64,000 nt of DNA from Oscillospiraceae bacterium (GCA_910575505.1 CAJTFK010000015.1:1-64000); one strand, 5' to 3'; shown: positions 52,132 to 61,551, counted from the stretch's first letter. Program-made: numbers and translations. The notes: a model not told the origin generated them from the letters alone.

Positions 52132-53619
52132 TTATTTCAGAAAATCCAGCACCACGCCATCCATCTCTGCCTTCTCCGCCGTCAGATCGAAGCGGGGGGC
52201 CTTGCCCTTCAGGGCCGCCAGGCGTTTCGGGATTGCAACGCCGGTCTTCCCGTGCAGCTGGTCCAGCAGCTCCACGCCGCTGCCCCGGGGAGTCTCCCCA
52301 ATGGCCTCCAGCACGTGGTCGCAGAACTTATAGGGGGAGGCGGTGGAGACGAAGACCGTCGGCGTCCCGTCCCCGGTGGCAGCCCGGTACTGCTCCATCA
52401 CCTGGGCGGCCACGGCGGTGTGGGTGTCGATGAGATAGCCGTATTCCTTATAATACCGGGCGATGGTTTCGGAGGTGCCCGCCTCATCGCAGAACCCGGC
52501 CCAGAACTGTTCCCTCAGCGCCGCCTTGATGGTCCCGGACACCTCGTAGGTCCCGCTGGTGTTCAGAGCCTCCATATACCCCCGGACCTCAGCATCGTTC
52601 TCGCCGGAGAGGTCGAAGAGCAGCCGTTCCAGATTGCTGGACACCAGAATGTCCATGGAGGGGCTCATGGTGGTGTGGAAGGGCCGGTTCCTGTCATAGA
52701 CGCCGGTGCGGAGGAAATCCGTCAGCACGTCGTTGCGGTTGGAGGCACAGATCAGCCTGCCAACCGGCAGGCCCATGCGCTTTGCGTAGTAGGCCGCCAG
52801 AATGTCGCCAAAGTTGCCGGTGGGCACGCAGAAGTTCACTTTGTCCCCCATTTTGATTTCTCCGTCCCGGAGCAGGTCGCAGTAGGCGGAGATGTAATAA
52901 ACCACCTGGGGCAGAATGCGGCCCCAGTTGATGGAGTTGGCGGAGGACAGGAAATAGCCCCGGTCCGCCAGGGTCTTCCGGATGGCCCCGTCGGAGAAGA
53001 TGCGCTTCACCCCGGCCTGGGCGTCGTCAAAATTCCCCGCCACGGCGCACACGCCTACATTCCGGCCCTCCTGGGTGACCATCTGGGCCTTCTGCACGTC
53101 GGAAACGCCGTCCCTGGGATAAAAGACCATGATTCTGGTCTGGGGCACGTCGGCAAAGCCCTCCATGGCGGCCTTGCCGGTGTCGCCGGAGGTGGCCACC
53201 AGGATGCAGACCGTCTTGTCCTCCCCGGTCTTCCTCAGGGCGGCGGAAAGCAGCTGGGGCAGCATCTGGAGCGCCATATCCTTGAAGGCGGAGGTAGGCC
53301 CGTGCCACAGCTCCAGGCAGTGGGTGCTGCCGTCCACCTTCCGCAGAGGCGCGGCGGCAGGATGGTCGAACTTATCGGGACCATAGGCGTTTTCCGCGAA
53401 GCCCAGCAGCTCTTCCTCGCTGTAGTCGGTGAGATACAGGGCCATGACCTTAGCCGCCCGCCGCTGGTAGGAGGCGTGAACCAGGCTGTTGAGGAAGTCC
53501 GCCCCAATCTGGGGAATGGTCACCGGAGTCAGCAGGCCGCCGTCCCGGGAGAGGCCCATTTTCACGGCCTCCGCCCCGCCGATACGCAGGGCGCTGTCCC
53601 GCGTGCTGTAGTATTTCAT
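52132..53619 (-). CDS. thrC: Threonine synthase
   Basis: 495-aa PLP enzyme of the longer (class II, yeast-like) type converting O-phosphohomoserine to threonine. N-terminal YYSTRDS, PLP lysine K113 in HGPTSAFKDMALQ, the glycine loop SGDTGKAAME and VPTGNFGDILAAYYAKRMG. Length normal. Located in an operon of unrelated housekeeping genes; no thrA or thrB nearby. Confidence 0.95.
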   Translation of the reverse strand: MKYYSTRDSALRIGGAEAVKMGLSRDGGLLTPVTIPQIGADFLNSLVHASYQRRAAKVMALYLTDYSEEELLGFAENAYGPDKFDHPAAAPLRKVDGSTHCLELWHGPTSAFKDMALQMLPQLLSAALRKTGEDKTVCILVATSGDTGKAAMEGFADVPQTRIMVFYPRDGVSDVQKAQMVTQEGRNVGVCAVAGNFDDAQAGVKRIFSDGAIRKTLADRGYFLSSANSINWGRILPQVVYYISAYCDLLRDGEIKMGDKVNFCVPTGNFGDILAAYYAKRMGLPVGRLICASNRNDVLTDFLRTGVYDRNRPFHTTMSPSMDILVSSNLERLLFDLSGENDAEVRGYMEALNTSGTYEVSGTIKAALREQFWAGFCDEAGTSETIARYYKEYGYLIDTHTAVAAQVMEQYRAATGDGTPTVFVSTASPYKFCDHVLEAIGETPRGSGVELLDQLHGKTGVAIPKRLAALKGKAPRFDLTAEKAEMDGVVLDFLK

Positions 53620-53660
53620 CTGAATCTACTCCTTTTTCAGGTTTTTGATACTCTGTCCGT

Positions 53661-54020
53661 CTATTCAAAGGCGTTTTCCAGATACTCCACCCGGAGTCCG
53701 CCCCGGCTGTCCTCGTACACCTCCGCCACATCGAACCGGACGGGCGGCTCCCCGCCGCCCCAGGCGGCCAGGTACAGCGCCGCCGTCCTCCGCAGCCGGG
53801 CCCGCTTCCGTTCATCCACGAATTCCCTGGGCAGGCCGATGGAGCCCGCGCCCCGGCGCTTTACCTCCACGAAGCACAGAATCCCCTCCGGCGAACGGGC
53901 AGCCAGGTCCAGCTCCCCGTACCGGCACCGCCACTGGCGGTCCAGAATCTCATAGCCCCGCTCTTCCAGATACCGGGCGGCCAGGGCCTCCCCCTGGTCC
54001 CCGGATTCCTTTTTTCTCAT
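53661..54020 (-). CDS. YraN/UPF0102 nuclease-like protein
   Basis: 119-aa protein of the YraN family with a Holliday-resolvase-like fold. Motifs: GEALAARYLEERGYEIL, the ELDLAAR acidic residues and FVEVKRR. Biological role not settled. ATG 54020 overlaps the rnhB stop (ATGA); rnhB-yraN is a common pair in Firmicutes. Confidence 0.92.
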   Translation of the reverse strand: MRKKESGDQGEALAARYLEERGYEILDRQWRCRYGELDLAARSPEGILCFVEVKRRGAGSIGLPREFVDERKRARLRRTAALYLAAWGGGEPPVRFDVAEVYEDSRGGLRVEYLENAFE

Positions 54021-54640
54021 CTCCGCCGGGCCTCCCACTTTTTCAGAAAGGTCCTCCGGTGCTCCGGACAGGGGCCGTACTGGTCCAGGGCAGCATAATG
54101 GGCCCTGGTGCCGTAGCCCTTGTGTCCGGCAAAGCCGTACTGGGGATACTGCCGGTCCAGCTCGCCGGAAACAAAGCGGTCCCGGCTGACCTTGGCCAGA
54201 ACGGACGCCGCCGCGATGGAGGCGCTTTTCCCGTCGCCGCCCACCAGGGTCACATGGGGAGCGGTGATGGACACGCGGCTTCCGTGGTCCCGGTTGCCGT
54301 CGATGAGGCAGAGGTCCGGTCTTATGCCAAGCCCGTCAATGGCCCTCTGCATAGCCAGCATCCGGGCGTTGAGGATGTTCATTTCGTCAATCTCAGCCGC
54401 CGTGACAAAGGCCGCCGACCAGGAAACCGCCTGAGCGGTAATCTGACCGTACAGGGCTTCCCGCCGCCTCGCGGTCAGCTTCTTGGAGTCGTTGAGGCCG
54501 GGAATATCCAGCTCCCGGGGCAGGATGACGGCGGCGGCGTATACCGGCCCCGCCAGAGGGCCCGCCCCCGCCTCATCCACGCCGCAGAGGCAGTCAAATC
54601 CCTGATTCCACTGTTCCCGTTCCGGGGCCCACAGGTCCAT
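54017..54640 (-). CDS. rnhB: Ribonuclease HII
   Basis: 207-aa enzyme that removes ribonucleotides from DNA-RNA hybrids. Catalytic acids: D and E of CGVDEAGAGPLAGPV, D of LIDGNRD, and the later ASVLAKVSRDRF block. The motif has GAGAGPLAGP where many enzymes have GRGPLAGP. The start at 54640 follows AAGGAGG; the longer frame to 54871 is rejected. Confidence 0.95.
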   Translation of the reverse strand: MDLWAPEREQWNQGFDCLCGVDEAGAGPLAGPVYAAAVILPRELDIPGLNDSKKLTARRREALYGQITAQAVSWSAAFVTAAEIDEMNILNARMLAMQRAIDGLGIRPDLCLIDGNRDHGSRVSITAPHVTLVGGDGKSASIAAASVLAKVSRDRFVSGELDRQYPQYGFAGHKGYGTRAHYAALDQYGPCPEHRRTFLKKWEARRR

Positions 54641-54815
54641 GGCCCGTTCCTCCTTTTTCACACCGTCTCCAAATCCGGCAGCAAACAGCCCGTTCACCAG
54701 GCAGCACATGCGGACCCCTGAGCCCCGGGAAACCCCGCTCCCGGAAAGGCGGCGGCATGGCTGCCCGGGCAGCCCGCCTTCCTCTCCGTCCGCCGCGCTC
54801 CATGCCGTCTCCCCT

Positions 54816-55331
54816 CTATCTCCGGACCGCAAGCAGGCCCTTCCGCTCCAGCAGGGCCCGCAGCTCTCCATATCCCTGGTACATCCGCCGCACGGGAAAA
54901 CGCTTCCCGTCGGGGAACTGAAAGAAAAAGCCCCACAGAAGAGGAATCACCGGCGGCTCGATCTCCCCCAGGTCCCGCACCGTCACACCATAGGACGCCA
55001 GATCCCGCCAGCGGAGAGACCGGCGCTCCCGGCGGCTGAACACGAACACCGCCATCTCCTCATCATAGAGCAGATGGCCCGTGCCCAGATAGAAGGTCCG
55101 CCAGGCGAAATATACCGTGAAAGCGGCACAAACCACCACCCCCAGCCAGCAGGATATCTCGGCCACCCGCTCCCGGCCCGGCGCGATGCCCACCACAGCC
55201 ATCACCGATGGGTCCGCCGTCATCCGTCCCGTGAGAATCATCCACACGCCGCCAACGGTACACAGCGCGAAAAACACCCACACCAAACAGGCAGTCCCCC
55301 GGGTCAACCGCCCCGGCCCGACGCGCCTCAT
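54816..55331 (-). CDS. Unknown membrane protein, PH-like
   Basis: 171 aa with two N-terminal membrane helices (about 12-33 and 60-78), then a soluble part that reads like a bacterial PH-type domain (LLYDEEMAVFVFSRRERRSLRWRDLASYGV). It starts two bases after rbgA ends. Function unknown. Confidence 0.7.
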   Translation of the reverse strand: MRRVGPGRLTRGTACLVWVFFALCTVGGVWMILTGRMTADPSVMAVVGIAPGRERVAEISCWLGVVVCAAFTVYFAWRTFYLGTGHLLYDEEMAVFVFSRRERRSLRWRDLASYGVTVRDLGEIEPPVIPLLWGFFFQFPDGKRFPVRRMYQGYGELRALLERKGLLAVRR

Positions 55332-55332
55332 C

Positions 55333-56217
55333 TCATTCCTCCTCCGGCGGAGCCTCCAGGGTAAAGCGCCCCAGCCTGCCGCCCCGAAACTCGTCCAAGA
55401 GGATCTTTGCCATGCGCTCCGTGTCGATCTCTCCGCCGGATATCAGGAAGCCCCGCCGCCGTCCGGCGGTCTCCAAAAGGCGGCAGCCAAAGGCCACGTT
55501 GTTCTCCCCCTCTTCCCGCTCCGGAAGGGCGGGGAGCTTATAGCCGGTTTTCAGCGCCTCCGGGTAATGCTCCGCCAGAAAGGCCATCAAATGGCAGCCC
55601 AGGGTCTCCGTGTCCAGAATCTCGTCCTTCACCGCTCCGGTAAAGGCCAGGTTCAGCCCTGCCTGCCGGTCTCCCAGCTTGGGCCAGAGGATGCCGGGGG
55701 TATCCAGCAAATCCAGGGAGGCATCCGCGTGGACCCACTGCTTGCCCCGGGTAACGCCGGGGCGGTCCGCCGCCCTGGCGGACTTCCGCCCGGCCACCTT
55801 GTTGATGAAGGTGGACTTGCCCACGTTGGGCACCCCCACCACCATGGCCCGAATGGGACGGCCCACCAGACCCTTTTCCTTCCACCGGGCAATCTGCTTC
55901 CCCAGAACCTGCCGGGCAGCGGGAACCATCCGGCTCACGCCGCTGCCGGAACGGGCGTCCGCCGTCACAGCCATGATGCCCTGCCCCTTTGTGAAGCAGT
56001 CCGCCCAGACCTGATTCATCCGGGGGTCTGCCTGGTCCGCCCGGTTCAGAATAATCAGGCGGGGCTTCGCGCCGCAGATGGCGTCGATGTCCGGGTTGCG
56101 GCTGGACAGGGGGATGCGGGCGTCCACGATCTCCACCACGATGTCCACATGCTTCAGGTCCGCCTCAATCTGCCGGCGGGTTTTGGTCATATGTCCGGGA
56201 TACCACTGGATGTCCAT
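55333..56217 (-). CDS. rbgA: Ribosome biogenesis GTPase RbgA (YlqF)
   Basis: 294-aa circularly permuted GTPase needed for late 50S assembly. Order of motifs: WYPGHMTKTRRQ, DARIPLSSRNP, G4 LNRADQAD, G1 GVPNVGKST, then G3 DTPGILWP. Start 56217 comes one base after the lepB stop with GGAGGAATCG inside lepB. It precedes rnhB, as in Bacillus. Confidence 0.95.
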   Translation of the reverse strand: MDIQWYPGHMTKTRRQIEADLKHVDIVVEIVDARIPLSSRNPDIDAICGAKPRLIILNRADQADPRMNQVWADCFTKGQGIMAVTADARSGSGVSRMVPAARQVLGKQIARWKEKGLVGRPIRAMVVGVPNVGKSTFINKVAGRKSARAADRPGVTRGKQWVHADASLDLLDTPGILWPKLGDRQAGLNLAFTGAVKDEILDTETLGCHLMAFLAEHYPEALKTGYKLPALPEREEGENNVAFGCRLLETAGRRRGFLISGGEIDTERMAKILLDEFRGGRLGRFTLEAPPEEE

Positions 56218-56218
56218 A

Positions 56219-56830
56219 TCAGGCGATTCCTCCGATCCGCCGGTAATTCCGTTCCCCTGTCGCAGCGTCCGGCCCCGGAAAGGCCACAAGCACCGCCCGC
56301 CCGATGAGATAGCGGGTGTCCACGGTGCCCAGCCGGATATCCCGGCTGTCGTTGCTGTGGTTTCGGTTGTCCCCCATGACAAAGACGCTGCCCTCCGGCA
56401 CGGTGAGGGGGAACTCCGTGCCCTCCGCCGTATAGGTGGGCTCGTTGATATAGTCCTCATGGAGCGGCGTCCCGTCCACGAAGACGGTGCCGGAGAGAAA
56501 ATCAATGTCCACCACCTGGCCCTCCGTGGCGATGACCCGCTTGACAATCAGGCTGTCCATGAAGGACTCCTTCCGCAGCACCACAATGTCCCCCTGCCGG
56601 TAATCCCCGCAGAGTCCGGCGTTCAGCACCAGCAGCCGGTCCCCGTCCTGAAGTGTGGGGACCATGGAATGGCCGTCCACGCCGATCAGGCGCATGACGA
56701 AGGTGAACAGCAGCACCACCGCCAGCACGGAGCACACCAGGGCCTGAACCCACTCGTAAATCTCCCGGCCTCCGCCTGTATTCTTTTCTGCCGTCTCCCC
56801 GCTCCAAACCGCTTGTCTGTCTCTTTTCAT
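56219..56830 (-). CDS. lepB: Signal peptidase I, second of a tandem pair
   Basis: 203-aa membrane protease releasing secreted proteins. One N-terminal membrane helix (29-49), catalytic S55 (GHSMVPTL) and K97 (VKRVIATEG), and the MGDNRNHSNDSR box. About half identical by eye to the upstream copy at 56868. Start 56830 has AGAAAGAG. Confidence 0.94.
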   Translation of the reverse strand: MKRDRQAVWSGETAEKNTGGGREIYEWVQALVCSVLAVVLLFTFVMRLIGVDGHSMVPTLQDGDRLLVLNAGLCGDYRQGDIVVLRKESFMDSLIVKRVIATEGQVVDIDFLSGTVFVDGTPLHEDYINEPTYTAEGTEFPLTVPEGSVFVMGDNRNHSNDSRDIRLGTVDTRYLIGRAVLVAFPGPDAATGERNYRRIGGIA

Positions 56831-56867
56831 GGTTCTCTTTCTCCGTGCTGTCCTGATATGATGTGTG

Positions 56868-57467
56868 TTATGAGAGCGCCCCGGCCAGCGTCCCAATCCG
56901 CCGCCAGTCCCGGCGGTCCGTATCCGCCGTCTTTCCCGGAAGCAGCAGGCACACCGCCCGGCCTATGATATTCCGGGTATCCACCATGCCCAGGCTGGGC
57001 TCCCGGCTGTCCCGGCTGTCGTTCCGGTTGTCCCCCATGAGGAAAACGCAGCCCTCCGGCACAGTGGCGGGAAACACCGTCCCCTCCGCCAGGTGGGTGG
57101 CCTCCCGGATATAGGGCTCTTCCAGGTCCGCGCCGTCCACCGTGACCACGCCGGTCTCAAAATCAATGTCCACCGTCTGGCCCTCCGTGGCGATGACCCG
57201 CTTGACGATGGGCTCGCCGTTTTCAAAGCTGGCCTTGGCCGCGATGACAATGTCCCCCTGGCGGAACCCGCTGCAAAGCAGGCTGTTCATCACCAGCAGC
57301 ATGTCCCCGTCCTGAAGCGTGCTGCGCATGGAGCCGCCGGAGACGCCCACCACACGGGCGGCAAAGGTGAACACCAGCACCGCCGCCAGCACAGAGCACA
57401 CCAGGGCCTGCATCCACTCATAAGCGCCCCGGTCCGTCTGCTGTTCGTTCTTTTCTTCTGGCTCCAT
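56868..57467 (-). CDS. lepB: Signal peptidase I, first of a tandem pair
   Basis: 199 aa; same plan with membrane helix 20-41, S46 (SGGSMRSTL) and K89 (VKRVIATEG), and MGDNRNDSRDSR. The Met-Val-Pro after Ser in typical enzymes reads MRS here, which may change substrate choice. First gene of the lepB-rbgA-rnhB operon, with a good promoter. Confidence 0.92.
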   Translation of the reverse strand: MEPEEKNEQQTDRGAYEWMQALVCSVLAAVLVFTFAARVVGVSGGSMRSTLQDGDMLLVMNSLLCSGFRQGDIVIAAKASFENGEPIVKRVIATEGQTVDIDFETGVVTVDGADLEEPYIREATHLAEGTVFPATVPEGCVFLMGDNRNDSRDSREPSLGMVDTRNIIGRAVCLLLPGKTADTDRRDWRRIGTLAGALS

Positions 57468-57530
57468 TCCGCTCCCTCCAAATCCCGGCGTCTCCCGGTT
57501 CCCGCCGGGAAACGCAATGCAATCTTAATC

Positions 57531-57559
57531 AGTATACCAAATCTGTTCCCGAATCTCAA
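57531..57559 (-). promoter_or_regulatory. Promoter of the lepB operon
   Basis: TTGAGA (57554-57559), 17 bases, TATACT (57531-57536), ~60 bases before the first lepB. Confidence 0.75.
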
Positions 57560-57653
57560 TAGATTCTGCGAATTTTTTGCGCTTTTCCGGCTTCTTCAGC
57601 TTTCCGGCCCGCTGGAACGCTCCCCCAAACGCCCATTCCCCCGGGCCGCCAAT

Positions 57654-57684
57654 AAAAAAAGAGAGGCCCTGCCTCTCTTTTTTT
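57654..57684 (-). terminator. Terminator of rplS
   Basis: Stem of 14 pairs (57654-57667 with 57671-57684) with a three-base loop and long A/T runs, just after the rplS stop. Confidence 0.92.
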
Positions 57685-57691
57685 ATCTCGA

Positions 57692-58033
57692 TCAAAGCTT
57701 CTCCTTGACCTTGGCACTCTTGCCCACGCGGCCCCGCAGGTAATACAGCTTGGCGCGGCGGACAGCGCCGTTCCGGACCACCTGAATAGTGTCGATGGAG
57801 GGAGAGTGGATGGGGAACACCTTCTCCACGCCCACACCGTAGGAGATACGGCGGACGGTGATGGTCTCCTCGATGCCGCCGTGCTTCTTGGCAATCACGA
57901 TGCCCTCAAAGACCTGGATACGCTCCCGGGAGCCTTCCTTGACCTTCACGTGGACACGCACGGTGTCGCCGATCTGAACCTTGGAAGTTTCCTTGGCCAG
58001 GGCTTCTTTGTTCAGTTCCTTGATAAGATCCAT
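57692..58033 (-). CDS. rplS: Ribosomal protein L19
   Basis: 113-aa 50S protein at the 30S interface. Typical blocks: [29 protein letters not shown] and the C-terminal [23 protein letters not shown]. Start 58033 has AGGAGGAATAAA. Alone between its own promoter and terminator, without rimM/trmD next to it. Confidence 0.97.
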   Translation of the reverse strand: MDLIKELNKEALAKETSKVQIGDTVRVHVKVKEGSRERIQVFEGIVIAKKHGGIEETITVRRISYGVGVEKVFPIHSPSIDTIQVVRNGAVRRAKLYYLRGRVGKSAKVKEKL

Positions 58034-58137
58034 GGGTTTTATTCCTCCTGTTTTATAGGCGTTCTTGCCGCTTTTCTCCGGCGCTGCGGCGTTTTCCGGC
58101 ACGCGCACGGCAGAGGACCGCCCTTTGTAGCCTGAAC

Positions 58138-58166
58138 AGGATATCATACTCTTTCCAAAAATGCAA
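58138..58166 (-). promoter_or_regulatory. Promoter of rplS
   Basis: TTGCAT (58161-58166), 17 bases, TATCCT (58138-58143); ~100-base leader follows. Confidence 0.7.
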
Positions 58167-58204
58167 GTTTTTTTTACAAAAAACCGCGGTGCAGGGGAAA
58201 TTCA

Positions 58205-59281
58205 TCAGCCCAGGTCCCGCCGGTCCAGTGCTGCCAGACCGAACCGGGCCGCCATGGTCACCTTCTCCCGCTCCGCCTCGCTGCCGGCCCTCTCCCACCT
58301 GGCCCGCAGCTCCCGGAGGAACAGGCCCCGCAGGGAGTCCTCCCCTGCCCGCGCCCAGACATCCTCCGCCAGGCGGGTGCGGTCCTGGACCTCCAGGACA
58401 TAAAACCGTTCCGCCAGCGCTGTTTCCAGCGCCCGGCCGCCGGCCTCGCCGGTCTCGCCGGTCAGAATGATCCGGTACAGGTCCCTCTCCGTATCCGGCG
58501 GCAGCGCCGCTTCCACCGCCTCCCTGGGCGCGGTCCCCGTCACGTCCACCTCCAGCGCCTCATAGCGCCGGCGGGCAAAGGGGACGAAGGTCACGCCGCC
58601 GCCAACAGTTCCCTCATAAAAACCCTTCTCCCCGGTCTCGTCGAAGCCCCGGCCCTCCAGACAGCCGGGCCATGCGCAGAGGGTCTTTCCCTCTCTCCAG
58701 GGCTCCCTCCGCTTGTGGATGTGGCCGAGGGCCAGATAATCCAGGCCGCTGGCGGCGATCTCCTCCCGGCGGATGGAGTTGTAGCGGGCCTCGGAGGAGT
58801 CCGTCTCCCCGTGGAGAAGTCCGATGTGGAACCTTCCGTCCCGGGGCGCGGAAAAGCCCGCCAGCAGGCTTTCGGACTGCTCCGGGCCGGTGAAGGCGGC
58901 GCCGTGAACGGCAGCGCCCCACTCCGGCAGCTCCACGGCGGTCATGGTTCTCTCCCGGAAAATGTGGACGTTTTCCGGCCATGACTCCGCCGCCCAGGGG
59001 CTGCCCGGTCCATAAAAGTCATGGTTCCCCGGCGCGATCATCACCTGCGCCTCCATGCGGCCCAGGGCTTCCGCCAGGGCCTCCCGGGTCTCCCGATAGC
59101 CGCCGCCGTCAAACACGTCCCCGGCCAGCAGCACCAGCCCCACGCCATGTCCGTTCACATAGTCCGCCAGACGGAACAGGGTTTCCCGCCGCTCCTGCCG
59201 GAGCCGCGCCGCCTTTCCGGGCCCCAGCGCGCGGAAGGCGCTGTCCAGATGCAGGTCCGCGGCATGAATGAATCTGAGCAT
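58205..59281 (-). CDS. SbcD/YhaO-like DNA exonuclease subunit
   Basis: 358-aa metallophosphatase of the Mre11/SbcD/YhaO group. Motifs: HAADLHLDSAF, LAGDVFDGG, APGNHDFYG, LLHGETD and ALGHIHKR. A capping domain follows to the end. Such nucleases usually work with an SMC-like ATPase (SbcC/YhaN) encoded next to them; none is seen here. ATG 59281 has GGGAGG. Likely a DNA end-processing enzyme. Confidence 0.85.
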   Translation of the reverse strand: MLRFIHAADLHLDSAFRALGPGKAARLRQERRETLFRLADYVNGHGVGLVLLAGDVFDGGGYRETREALAEALGRMEAQVMIAPGNHDFYGPGSPWAAESWPENVHIFRERTMTAVELPEWGAAVHGAAFTGPEQSESLLAGFSAPRDGRFHIGLLHGETDSSEARYNSIRREEIAASGLDYLALGHIHKRREPWREGKTLCAWPGCLEGRGFDETGEKGFYEGTVGGGVTFVPFARRRYEALEVDVTGTAPREAVEAALPPDTERDLYRIILTGETGEAGGRALETALAERFYVLEVQDRTRLAEDVWARAGEDSLRGLFLRELRARWERAGSEAEREKVTMAARFGLAALDRRDLG

Positions 59282-59513
59282 ATCAGCGCCTCCCGTGTTC
59301 AAGATGGTCCGCTCCTCCCGCCGGGCCTCCGCCTGTCGAAACCGCGCGCCTTCCGCGAGGGCGGAGGCCGCCGCCCGGACTGGCGCCGCCGGGCGGGCTC
59401 TGACCCGTCTGTCAAAATTTCCAGTCGTTCCCCCGGCATTCTTTCCCTCTGTCTCCGGGGAATCAGGCCTTGCGAAGGGCGGAGGCAAGCCTTCATTTTA
59501 CCTGCGTTTTCGT

Positions 59514-59999
59514 TCAGGAAAGAGCAGGCTGCCAGGCCTTGCACACGTCCACCCACTGCTGAAAGTTGGAGGAACAGCGCTCCAGCTCCTCGCAGGTCAG
59601 CTCGATGGCGCTGTTGTCGCTGCCGGCGGCGGGGAAGACCGTCTCAAAGCGCTTCAGGGACACATCCAGATAGACCTTCACATTCTCCGGCAGGGCAAAG
59701 GAACAGACGCCCCCCACATCGTGACCGATGAGGGTGTGTGCCTCCTCATGGGTGAGCATTTTGGCCTTGGCGTGAAACTGGGCCTTGTATTTGCTGTTGT
59801 CTATTTTGGCGTCCCCCGCCACCACAATGATGATGGGCTCCTCCCCCACCTTGAAGCTCAGGCTCTTGGCGATGCGGGCCCCCTCTACCCCCACGGCCAC
59901 CGCCGCCAGCTCCACTGTGGCGGAGGAGACCTCAAATTCCCGGATGCGGCCGGACATGCCGAACTGCTCCAAATATGCTCTTACCTTCTGAATAGACAT
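59514..59999 (-). CDS. YbaK/EbsC-type aminoacyl-tRNA deacylase
   Basis: 161-aa editing-domain protein. Typical features: VELAAVAVGVEGARIAKSLSFKV, the K of DNSKYKAQFHAKAKML and VGGVCSFALPENVKVYLDVSL. It clears misacylated tRNA (Cys-tRNA-Pro type) or related substrates. Single gene with ATG 59999. Confidence 0.9.
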   Translation of the reverse strand: MSIQKVRAYLEQFGMSGRIREFEVSSATVELAAVAVGVEGARIAKSLSFKVGEEPIIIVVAGDAKIDNSKYKAQFHAKAKMLTHEEAHTLIGHDVGGVCSFALPENVKVYLDVSLKRFETVFPAAGSDNSAIELTCEELERCSSNFQQWVDVCKAWQPALS

Positions 60000-60047
60000 G
60001 CTTTCGTTCCTCTTTCTCTTGTTTATTATTCGCCTTCCGCGCCGCCA

Positions 60048-60233
60048 TCAGGGCAGCGCCTCCATGAACGCCCGGTCAAAAATGCTGATTTTATGCGGCT
60101 TCCTATCCGCATCGCCGGAAAAAACATATACAAAATACTCTCCCTCATAACAGGAAAAACAGCTGGTGATCTCGATCTCCTGTCCCTGCCAGATCAGCCT
60201 TCTGCCAACATACTGCCTCGCTCCGTCAATCAT
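60048..60233 (-). CDS. Unknown 61-aa protein
   Basis: Short beta-rich soluble protein (GRRLIWQGQEIEITSCFSCYEGEYFVYVFSG). ATG 60233 overlaps the end of the upstream membrane gene by eight bases. No family recognised. Confidence 0.55.
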   Translation of the reverse strand: MIDGARQYVGRRLIWQGQEIEITSCFSCYEGEYFVYVFSGDADRKPHKISIFDRAFMEALP

Positions 60234-60756
60234 GGCGGCTCCCTCCCGGCTCAGGACCGGGCCGCCGCCCATTCCGGAGAAAGCTCGCCCGCCACCGGAC
60301 CAGCAGCGCCATACCGGAAATCAGGCAGACCAACAGGCTCAGAAGAGGCTCGGCCCCCACATAGGCGCTGTGTCCGCCCATGGCCCGGGCAAAGAGAATC
60401 AGGCCCTCGTTCAGGGTAAACAAGCCGCCGCCGCAAAAGCCCGCAGCCCACAGCGCATTCGCAGCCCGACTCCGGAACCAGGGGGCCAGGGCCGCCGCCA
60501 GCGCCGCGGCGAAAGGTCCCAGAAACAGCGCCGCCTTAATCAGGCCCCACACAGGCCCTGTTCCGCCGGAATACCATTCCATCACGCTTTCCGGGCTTCC
60601 GCAGATGCGGACGGCCCGCACCAGCACCGTGCCCAGCATCACCGCCGCCAGCGCCGCCCGGAGGGGGCGGTACCGGAGCGGCTTTTCCCCGCCGGGGCCA
60701 TGCGGACCTTTTGCGCCGCCCCTTCCCGGCGCTTCGCCGATGTCCCATCCTTTCAT
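60226..60756 (-). CDS. Unknown membrane protein
   Basis: 176 aa with about four hydrophobic segments between residues 33 and 152 and a Gly/Pro-rich charged N-terminus. It starts 21 bases after the YmdB-like gene and overlaps the next small gene. No function can be assigned. Confidence 0.6.
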   Translation of the reverse strand: MKGWDIGEAPGRGGAKGPHGPGGEKPLRYRPLRAALAAVMLGTVLVRAVRICGSPESVMEWYSGGTGPVWGLIKAALFLGPFAAALAAALAPWFRSRAANALWAAGFCGGGLFTLNEGLILFARAMGGHSAYVGAEPLLSLLVCLISGMALLVRWRASFLRNGRRPGPEPGGSRHD

Positions 60757-60777
60757 GCGTTCTCCTGCTTCCCGCGC

Positions 60778-61551
60778 TTACCGGACATCTACCCGCTCCA
60801 CCGCTGTGCAGAGGCCCGCGGCGCTGTCCAGTGTGAAGATGGCCCCCTGCATCTTGCAGGGGCCCTCCGGCTGCTTATACCGCCCCGGCAGTCCCCCCAG
60901 AAAAGTCTCCACCGACTGCCAGGGCTCAATGCCCAGCACCGATTCAACGGGGCCCGTCATGCCCAGGTCCGTGATATAGCCGGTACCCTTGGGATACACC
61001 CGTTCGTCGGCGGTGGGGACATGGGTGTGGGTGCCCCAGAGGGCGGAAACCCGGCCGTCCAGATAGTAGCCCATGGCCAGCTTCTCGCTGGTGGCCTCGG
61101 CGTGGAAGTCCACGAGGGTGAACTCCGCCGTCCCCTGCGCCAGAAGCCTGTCCGCCGCCGTGAAGGGGTTGTCCGCCCCCCAGGCCAGGTCACAGCGGCC
61201 AATCAGGTTCATGACCCGGACCCGGATTCCACCCAGGTCGAAGATTTCGCAGCCGTGGCCGGGAGCCCTGCCGGTGTAGTTGGCGGGCCGCAGAAGCCAG
61301 GGAGAGTCATCCAGAAAGTCCCTGATCTGCGGCTTGCCGAAGCTGTGATTCCCCAGGGTCACGGCGTCGGCCCCGGCGTCCCGGATGCGCTCCGCCTGGT
61401 CCCGTGTGAGGCCCACGCCGGAGGCGTTTTCCCCGTTGACCACAGTAAAGGCAATGTCCTTGAGCTTTTGAAGGGGCCGCAGAACCCTTTCCAGGTGGCG
61501 GAGACCAGGCTCCCCCACCACGTCGCCTACGGCCAGAATGTGATACAGCAT
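60778..61551 (-). CDS. YmdB-like metallophosphoesterase
   Basis: 257-aa member of the YmdB/TIGR00282 family, phosphodiesterases acting on cyclic nucleotides in Bacillus. Motifs: AVGDVVGEPG, VNGENASGVGLT, LGNHSFGKP, VDFHAEATSEK, and GTHTHVPTADER. Start 61551 follows GGGAGGGCG. Usually found next to rny; here the neighbours are unknown proteins. Confidence 0.92.
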   Translation of the reverse strand: MLYHILAVGDVVGEPGLRHLERVLRPLQKLKDIAFTVVNGENASGVGLTRDQAERIRDAGADAVTLGNHSFGKPQIRDFLDDSPWLLRPANYTGRAPGHGCEIFDLGGIRVRVMNLIGRCDLAWGADNPFTAADRLLAQGTAEFTLVDFHAEATSEKLAMGYYLDGRVSALWGTHTHVPTADERVYPKGTGYITDLGMTGPVESVLGIEPWQSVETFLGGLPGRYKQPEGPCKMQGAIFTLDSAAGLCTAVERVDVR

